Part shown: piece by piece, positions 36,144-41,010 of the stretch
Layout of the letters: each line of letters opens with the position of its first letter
Numbering within the stretch: the stretch's first letter is position 1
Source: Actinomycetota bacterium
GTDB taxonomy: Bacteria > Actinomycetota > Geothermincolia > Geothermincolales > RBG-13-55-18
Assembly: GCA_016931915.1 (NCBI GenBank)
Contig: JAFGDU010000155.1
Span: 1 to 41,010 of the forward strand
Length of the DNA stretch: 41,010 nucleotides
Direction of reading: 5' to 3'
Notes under the pieces: model-generated
Told to the model about the DNA's origin: nothing
The model's database searches: none
What the model saw: the letters and a program-made list of their open reading frames with translations, nothing else
Made by a program: the position numbers and the translations under genes

Positions 36144-36877
36144 TGAGAGAAACCAAAGGCGATGATCTATTATGCAAATGGCTACATTTATGTCTGGAGG
36201 AACTCCCATTGTTGCATTTCCCCTTCGATATAAGGCAACTCCCTAAAAGCGGTATATATTTTTTCTATGAAGAAGGAGAAATTTGGGGTCATGGGGGCAA
36301 TAATTTAAGGATTACTAGAATAGGCACATCTAGAGCAGGGAATTTCAGAAACAGGATCAGCGAGCATTTTCTTCTCGACGAAAGGAAAATGGAATTTGAT
36401 GAAAATAGACCTGCACCACATGAGAGGAGCATCTTTAGAAAGAATATTGGCCGAGCACTTCTTAGCAAGAGAGATGATGAGTACTTAAAGATTTGGGATA
36501 TCGACTTTACAACTAGAGATAACAGGCATATCCAAGGGCATCTTCGTGATATTGAGAAGGAAAAGAGCTTAGAAAAAGAGATTACAGACATCTTAAGGAA
36601 TAGATTCTCTTTCCGTTACATTGCCATTGATGACAATATTCCGGTAATAGGCTCGAGGGGAATCGAAAGCTCGCTTATCGGAACTGTCTTTAAATGCCCA
36701 CTATGTAAAGCGTCCGACCGTTGGCTCGGTAATCATTCGCCAAAATTTCAGATCCGCGAAAGCGGTTTATGGCTCGTTCAGCATCTGAACGCTGGCTCAT
36801 TGAGTAGCGTCGAGAAAGCCTTTTTAGAGAAGCAATTGTCTTTAACAAGACAATTAATCGAAGACGCTCATAAATAG
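36143..36877 (+). CDS. GIY-YIG-like nuclease-domain protein
   Basis: ATG 36143 shares its A with the TGA of the upstream gene; a GTG at 36140 is also in frame. The product is 244 aa. SGIYFFYEEGE (Gly37-Ile38-Tyr39) and, after a loop, RITRIGTS match the GIY and YIG strands, the second as RIG. FRNRISEHF supplies the usual Arg helix. SIFRKNIGRALL and EKEITDILRNRFSFRYIAID continue the domain. Later come CPLCKASDRWLGNHSP and a C-terminal helix. GIY-YIG enzymes nick or cut DNA, but catalytic residues cannot be confirmed by eye. With its coupled partner it looks like a compact cargo cassette of the element. Confidence 0.7.
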   Translation: MRETKGDDLLCKWLHLCLEELPLLHFPFDIRQLPKSGIYFFYEEGEIWGHGGNNLRITRIGTSRAGNFRNRISEHFLLDERKMEFDENRPAPHERSIFRKNIGRALLSKRDDEYLKIWDIDFTTRDNRHIQGHLRDIEKEKSLEKEITDILRNRFSFRYIAIDDNIPVIGSRGIESSLIGTVFKCPLCKASDRWLGNHSPKFQIRESGLWLVQHLNAGSLSSVEKAFLEKQLSLTRQLIEDAHK

Positions 36878-36960
36878 TGATCTGCAAAGGGGTGTTTGGC
36901 GAATGCCTAGCATCGCATATAATAATGGGCTTTGGAATTAGCTTGCCCGGGAAGTGGCTA

Positions 36961-38046
36961 TTACAAATTGTTTAATGCCAGAATCGTCTCCATCTTCTCA
37001 ACGATATTTGTATAGGAACCTGGAAGCATGTGAGCATACACATCTAGCGTTGTCTCCACCGAGTGATGGCCCATGGCTTGCTGAAGAGCCTTTGGATTAA
37101 TGCCGGCTGCAATGCAGAGGCTAGCATAGGAATGCCTGAGATCGTGGAATCTTATCATCCGCAGCCCCGCTCTTCTAAGAGCCCTTTTAAACTCCCGGTT
37201 TGTCAAATTGGTCCTGTCTTTGGGATTGCCAATGCTATTGGGAAATACCAGGTCATTTAAGTTGGGCTGTCCCTGGGAGTTATGATGTGCACGCAAGGTC
37301 TCCGCAAGTTTCGGGATCAATGGAACGGCACGCCTGGAGCTCTCGGTCTTGGGCGGGCCGAACCCATGCACGGGACTGTAGTTTCTCACCACAGATATCT
37401 TCTCTCTATCGAAGTCAATGTCTCTCCATTTCAGGCCTAGAATCTCGCCCTGGCGCAAGCCGGCCAGACAAGCCACGGAGAGCAGGGCCTTCATCTCGCC
37501 CTGGGTCTTGCTAAGCAGGATCTTTATCTCCTCGGGAGTAAGATAATCCATCACCCGGTGTGCCCTACGGGGCCTCTGTATCGTAAAAGTCGGATCTCTA
37601 TCTATAACTCCCCAATGCCAGGCTGTCTGCAGTATGCTCTTCAGATATCTAAAGAGCTTACCCCTGGTCTCTAGCGACAGACCCTTCTCTTCCATCAGGA
37701 ACATGAAATCCTTAACCGTTGCGGGTTTGATCTTGGAGAGGCGCATGTCGCCGAAGTAGGGGATGAAGTGGTTCCTAATCACGCGGCAGTAATCCTCATA
37801 AGTTGACGGTTTCACCAGCTCTTTCTTAGCCCGGCAGAAACCCTCAATATAGTCTTTGAATAGTGGATTGTCTCCGGTTCCAAACACCCCTTCGTTTAAC
37901 TCACATTCGATCCTGTTCTTCAGTATCTCTGCCGCTTCCCTTGTTCCCCCCGCAACCCTTTCCGTCCATTTACCGTTGGGTGCACGAAAGCGCACTACAT
38001 AGCGTAGATCCCCGTTTTTCTTATAACGTTTAAAGATGTGTGCCAT
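36961..38046 (-). CDS. Tyrosine-type site-specific integrase 2
   Basis: ATG 38046 (AGGAGGAGGG upstream) gives MAHIFKRYKKNGDLRYVVRF. The product is 361 aa, clearly homologous to integrase 1 along its full length, including GLRQGEILGLKWRDIDF, HDLRHSYAS, GHHSVETTLDVYAHMLPGSY and the shared IEREL/IECEL region. Catalytic Arg, His-x-x-Arg, His and Tyr are all present. It lies 3 kb inside the element. There is no tRNA next to its 3' end, so its own att site is not evident. It may mark a second, tandem element or an older insertion. Confidence 0.95.
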   Translation of the reverse strand: MAHIFKRYKKNGDLRYVVRFRAPNGKWTERVAGGTREAAEILKNRIECELNEGVFGTGDNPLFKDYIEGFCRAKKELVKPSTYEDYCRVIRNHFIPYFGDMRLSKIKPATVKDFMFLMEEKGLSLETRGKLFRYLKSILQTAWHWGVIDRDPTFTIQRPRRAHRVMDYLTPEEIKILLSKTQGEMKALLSVACLAGLRQGEILGLKWRDIDFDREKISVVRNYSPVHGFGPPKTESSRRAVPLIPKLAETLRAHHNSQGQPNLNDLVFPNSIGNPKDRTNLTNREFKRALRRAGLRMIRFHDLRHSYASLCIAAGINPKALQQAMGHHSVETTLDVYAHMLPGSYTNIVEKMETILALNNL

Positions 38047-38171
38047 GACGCCCTCCTCCTGCAAGTCCGAAAACAGCGAAATCCATTGTGAGGATTACAG
38101 AGACATTGTAGATCTTCATGTATGCTACCTCTCTAATCCCCCCTTAACGGGAAATTCGCCGGTTCTTTGAT

Positions 38172-39131
38172 TCACTCTTCTCTGAAATATCTTGGGATAT
38201 ACTTGAAGTACATTACTCTTTCTGCATATATATCTATATATTCTTCATCAAGTTCGCCGTCATTATCTACATCACGCTTTCCTATGCCCTCTACCATTAC
38301 CGCTGTGCTACCTTTTATGTTTAGATCAAATCCCAGGTTATAATGTACACGCTTGTTCTTAATTAAGGGGCGTTCTATGGACACCGCCTCCTCCGATTGA
38401 TCCTGATCAGGCAGCCTTGTTATTCGACAAATCAACTCATCATATTCCGTATCAGTTTTAGGAATGTAAACAGCCGAAACTATCGTTTCAGACAGGGGGC
38501 TTACATTACCTTCAGCGAAGTACCAAATAGGAGAACACTCTTTTTCTCGTAAACCTACTGATAAATACCCACCTGTTCTGCTTTCGTTTTTAAAGTATGC
38601 TGCTCTTTCGCATATGAAAGGCTTTTTATTCTTTTCAACTACTTCTATCCAATAATCTCCTTCGGGCCTGAAATTAAGCTCTATGGTCTTTCTGCACATT
38701 GGATTGATATCATAATCTTTCGAAATCTTCTCGCCATCATTCGGATACAAAGTTACTGTTACGAACACGCTTTCTTTGTCATTGGGGTTCGTTAATAGCA
38801 GCCAAATATCAAACGAGTGCTGATAAGGGCATTCAGTAAAATAATATGTACTATCCCAATTCTTCTCGTTTGACCCTCCAGATACAAATCCACCGGTATA
38901 ACCAATGTCGTTTGATTGCTTGAGCTCATCCACTTTCCTTGTTTCTTCTTGGTAGAGAGCAAATATTGAAAAGAAAGCAACTGCTGATCCGAGCAGAATT
39001 GCCACAACGCCAGTATAGAATGAACTGAATTTTGTATCCTGCCGGCACCTATCCCCTTGATAGCATTGCCAAAGATATATTCCTGAAATGAGTAAGAAAA
39101 GGGATGCAAATACAATAGTTAATGCAAGCAT
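38172..39131 (-). CDS. Membrane protein with two degenerate WYFAEG-type adhesion repeats
   Basis: The product is 319 aa from ATG 39131, with GGAGG and a 7-nt spacer. Two transmembrane helices (about residues 2-22 and 39-60) are followed by an extracytoplasmic part. It holds two related units: YYFTECPYQHSFDIWLLLTNP...ICERAAYF and WYFAEGNVSPLSETIVSAVYIP...YAERVMYF. They share the WYFAEG opening, a beta core and an xERxxYF end. This pattern is common in long surface proteins of deep-branching actinobacteria (from memory). DVDNDGELDEE looks like a calcium-binding loop. The function is unknown; a surface contact role in a conjugative element is plausible. Confidence 0.65.
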   Translation of the reverse strand: MLALTIVFASLFLLISGIYLWQCYQGDRCRQDTKFSSFYTGVVAILLGSAVAFFSIFALYQEETRKVDELKQSNDIGYTGGFVSGGSNEKNWDSTYYFTECPYQHSFDIWLLLTNPNDKESVFVTVTLYPNDGEKISKDYDINPMCRKTIELNFRPEGDYWIEVVEKNKKPFICERAAYFKNESRTGGYLSVGLREKECSPIWYFAEGNVSPLSETIVSAVYIPKTDTEYDELICRITRLPDQDQSEEAVSIERPLIKNKRVHYNLGFDLNIKGSTAVMVEGIGKRDVDNDGELDEEYIDIYAERVMYFKYIPRYFREE

Positions 39132-39545
39132 TGAAGACCCTCCTTAAATGTCGCCCTATAGAAAATAAATGAGACATTTCATTTAACATCCTCGTAAATG
39201 TAGCAAAGATGATAAAGTCTTGATAAAATCGCCCGTTTCCTAGTCATTCTTCAGCGTCTGCAACTCCATATCCTGCAACACCGCTAGTCGCAGCCAGGTA
39301 TAGATCTAGAGATTTAGTCAAGAAAACACTCCAGTGGGCGTCTTGTAGGTCTTTTTCATATGAAGATCTTATAGGGCGGCCAGCATTTTCCTAGAGCCTA
39401 ATAGTTAAAGAGGATTAATCCTCGGCACATAATAGCCACGCTGTGCACAATCGTCAAGCTGGCTCATGCATCCTTTTCTCTGTTCTTAGGCAGTTTCTAG
39501 AATCGTCATTATGTCTACGCTTATTACTAATTAAATATTAACATA
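39132..39545. other. AT-rich non-coding region of the element
   Basis: About 400 nt lie between divergent genes. I see no open frame with a binding site, no tRNA and no clear hairpin with T run. AT-rich stretches at its right end lead into the excisionase promoter. A cis site such as an origin of transfer could hide here, but nothing recognisable is present. Confidence 0.5.
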
Positions 39546-39574
39546 TTGACATGTTTTAATTAAAGGCCTATACT
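39546..39574 (+). promoter_or_regulatory. Promoter of the excisionase-ATPase operon
   Basis: TTGACA (39546-39551), a 17-bp spacer and TATACT (39569-39574) form a near-consensus sigma-70 promoter 50 nt before the excisionase-like gene. The surrounding CATATTGACAT...AATTAAAGG matches the promoter at 34990, apart from an inserted GTTTT. Confidence 0.8.
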
Positions 39575-39624
39575 TTCTAATATGGACCGTTAATCATCAT
39601 GTGAACAGAAGAAAGGGAGAGAAA

Positions 39625-39804
39625 ATGGATAGTCTTCTAGACCCGAAGGGGCTTGCGGTGATGCTCAAGATCCCAGTCTCACAGGTCTATCGTCTGACCC
39701 AAAAGGGGGAGCTTCCACACATAAGGGTGGGCAAGTATCTCCGCTACGATCCCGGGGAGATCATCGAGCATCTTCACCGAGGAAGCACTGCGATAATCGG
39801 ATAG
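39625..39804 (+). CDS. Excisionase-like helix-turn-helix protein
   Basis: ATG 39625 has AAAGGGAG upstream. The product is 59 aa. MDSLLDPKGLAVMLKIPVSQVYRLTQKGELPHIRVGKYLRYD is the winged-HTH pattern of the excisionase/MerR-like HTH_17 family (key residues LDPKGLAVML, VYRLTQKGELPHIRVG). Such proteins bend att DNA for excision or act as regulators. It precedes the ATPase gene by 22 nt on the same strand. Confidence 0.88.
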   Translation: MDSLLDPKGLAVMLKIPVSQVYRLTQKGELPHIRVGKYLRYDPGEIIEHLHRGSTAIIG

Positions 39805-39826
39805 AGACATCGGAGGTGATGACGAA

Positions 39827-41010
39827 GTGAACCCACAAGACATTCTGGCAGCCTCCATTGCAATCTTGTTGCCGTTATGCCTCTTTCTGGTTCTGATAAC
39901 AAACCTAAGGTGGAGGAGGAGATTCTCCCGGGTGGCAAACATCAGGACGTTCGAGATCCAACTCCCGAGGGACGACGATTCCAGCCATGAGATCGCATCC
40001 AGCCTTTTCAACAGCCTGCACGGCATAAGGTATCCCTGGTACAAGAGGATACTCGCCCCCCAGCCACACGTAACCTTAGAGATCCATTCCTCACAGGATA
40101 TCGCCTTCTATATCTCGGTCCCGGACGAGGCGGGCCTTCCCAAGCGTGTAAGAAGCATATTCACGGCAAGCTACCCCAATATCGTCTACAGGGAATCGGA
40201 GGAGGAGCTGATAGGACTGGGTACGAGGGCGGTGATGTGCCAGATAAAGCAGGCGAGGCACCCAGTCTATGCCTTAAAGACCGCCTATTTCGATGATGAC
40301 GACGGCAAGGATCCCATGGAGGCCATAACCAACTCTCTTTCAGGATCAGAGCCAGGCGAGACGCGCACCATCCAGATACTCGTAAAGCCAATAGGTGCGT
40401 GGTGGCACGCCAAGGCTCGCTGCATTATCAACCAGGTAAGGAAGAGAAGGAGTATAAGAATATCTACGAAACGTGTGGTTTGGGTACTGAGAGGCCTCTT
40501 TGAGGTCGCAGGCGAGCTTATCTTCGGCATGGGCGAGGAAGAAGGGCAGAGATACGGGGGCACAAACACTAATTCCGGCATGCTCACGGAGGAAACGAAG
40601 AAATTCGAAGAGGCGGCGGGCGTTAAACTGAACCGTAACTCCTTCCGGGTGGAGATCCGTCTTGTAGTGCAGTCAGATAACGCCCGCTACCACGACGTCG
40701 AGGCTCTAGCCGACGCCTTCGGGGTATACACATGGTTCAACCGCCTGAAGAGAAACAGGGTTTGGTTCTATAACCGCAGACTCTTTCTGAAGCTCTCCTC
40801 CCGCCGCCTCTATCCAGTGTTCGGGTCACGCACCATCCTTGACTCGGAGGAACTGGCGAGCATATACCATCCCCCGGGGCTGCGCGTCGAGACCAGGGGC
40901 CTGCGCCGCGCCTACAACCGGGAGAAGGAGACAGTGCTCGATCTGCCGTCTGAGGGAAGGCTCATCGGCTACGCCATAGACCGGGAGAGACGGCGGCCGG
41001 TGGCTCTGGG
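39827..41010 (+). CDS. Conjugation-type ATPase (VirD4/HerA-like), N-terminal part, truncated by window end
   Basis: GTG 39827 follows GGAGG; the ATG at 39819 reads into a stop. The frame is open to the window edge (394 residues seen). An N-terminal membrane helix (about residues 8-27) is followed by TFEIQLPRDDDSSHEIASSLFNSLHGI and VTLEIHSSQDIAFYISVP. Further on come SYPNIVYRESEEEL and SEELASIYHPPGLRVETRG. This is the arrangement of the domain that precedes the P-loop ATPase in VirD4/TraD-like coupling proteins of Gram-positive and candidate-phylum elements (DUF8128 type, from memory). The Walker motifs would lie just beyond the window. It supports transfer by conjugation but does not prove it. 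Confidence 0.65.
   Translation, partial: MNPQDILAASIAILLPLCLFLVLITNLRWRRRFSRVANIRTFEIQLPRDDDSSHEIASSLFNSLHGIRYPWYKRILAPQPHVTLEIHSSQDIAFYISVPDEAGLPKRVRSIFTASYPNIVYRESEEELIGLGTRAVMCQIKQARHPVYALKTAYFDDDDGKDPMEAITNSLSGSEPGETRTIQILVKPIGAWWHAKARCIINQVRKRRSIRISTKRVVWVLRGLFEVAGELIFGMGEEEGQRYGGTNTNSGMLTEETKKFEEAAGVKLNRNSFRVEIRLVVQSDNARYHDVEALADAFGVYTWFNRLKRNRVWFYNRRLFLKLSSRRLYPVFGSRTILDSEELASIYHPPGLRVETRGLRRAYNREKETVLDLPSEGRLIGYAIDRERRRPVAL

Larger units (their letters stand above)
33708..41010. mobile_element. Left end of a second integrated element (putative integrative conjugative or plasmid-like element)
   Basis: The DNA after tRNA-Met carries two tyrosine integrases, an excisionase-like HTH protein, a conjugation-type ATPase start and several unknown genes. 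GC content is lower than the neighbouring chromosome, most strongly in 35.6-39.6 kb. The presence of two integrases suggests either two tandem elements or one element with a spare integrase. The right end is outside the window. Confidence 0.7.

Overview
The window is a high-GC, gene-dense chromosomal segment (about 2.1-33.7 kb) with an AT-richer integrated element at each end. Pyruvate:ferredoxin oxidoreductase, many small iron-sulfur proteins, NuoE/NuoF-type NADH oxidoreductase subunits and a GAF-ANTAR regulator suggest an anaerobic bacterium, most likely a deep-branching actinobacterium (Geothermincolia/Coriobacteriia-like). That lineage is an inference from protein style and was not tested.

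Layout. (1) 1-2.1 kb: the end of an element carrying a small acidic protein and a large serine recombinase whose reading frame runs into the antisense of a tRNA-Asn gene. (2) 2.4-6.7 kb: a GH114-like lipoprotein, an SdpI-like membrane protein, an unknown protein, an Fe-S protein lying between two direct copies of a long intergenic repeat, and a CDP-alcohol phosphatidyltransferase. (3) 6.8-11.4 kb: a probable operon of glutamate dehydrogenase, a fusion of a degenerate KaiC/RecA-like domain with a PEP-synthase-type nucleotide-binding domain, and a GAF-ANTAR antiterminator, closed by a perfect terminator. (4) 16.1-11.5 kb, minus strand: nuoE, nuoF, a NuoG-N-terminus-like Fe-S protein and an FMN-binding glutamate-synthase-like protein, preceded by a TetR gene. 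The short nuoE leader holds two tandem hexaloop hairpins, the second mutually exclusive with a strong intrinsic terminator. This is the layout expected of an ANTAR target. (5) 17.1-21.5 kb: carAB, with a mini inverted-repeat element upstream. (6) 21.7-30 kb: a GH1 glycosidase, the porGDAB operon and a large probable six-hairpin glycosidase. (7) 30.3-33.5 kb: a TetR regulator, endonuclease III and a membrane-anchored HExxH protease-like protein. (8) 33.6-41.0 kb: tRNA-Met(CAT) followed by a second element with two related tyrosine integrases, a DUF6884-like/GIY-YIG-like gene pair, a membrane protein with degenerate adhesion-type repeats, an excisionase-like HTH protein and the start of a conjugation-type ATPase cut by the window edge.

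How the genes fit together. GDH and the glutamate-synthase-like protein both concern glutamate and ammonia. The NuoEF/Fe-S proteins would feed NADH electrons to the glutamate-synthase-like protein in place of GltD. The ANTAR protein encoded beside gdhA could control the nuoE operon by antitermination. That link is the most notable hypothesis here. It rests on structures read by eye, not on a folding calculation. Intergenic spaces contain a family of TCATTGCGAG...CTCGCAATGA repeats (five loci) and a GTCTGA microrepeat.
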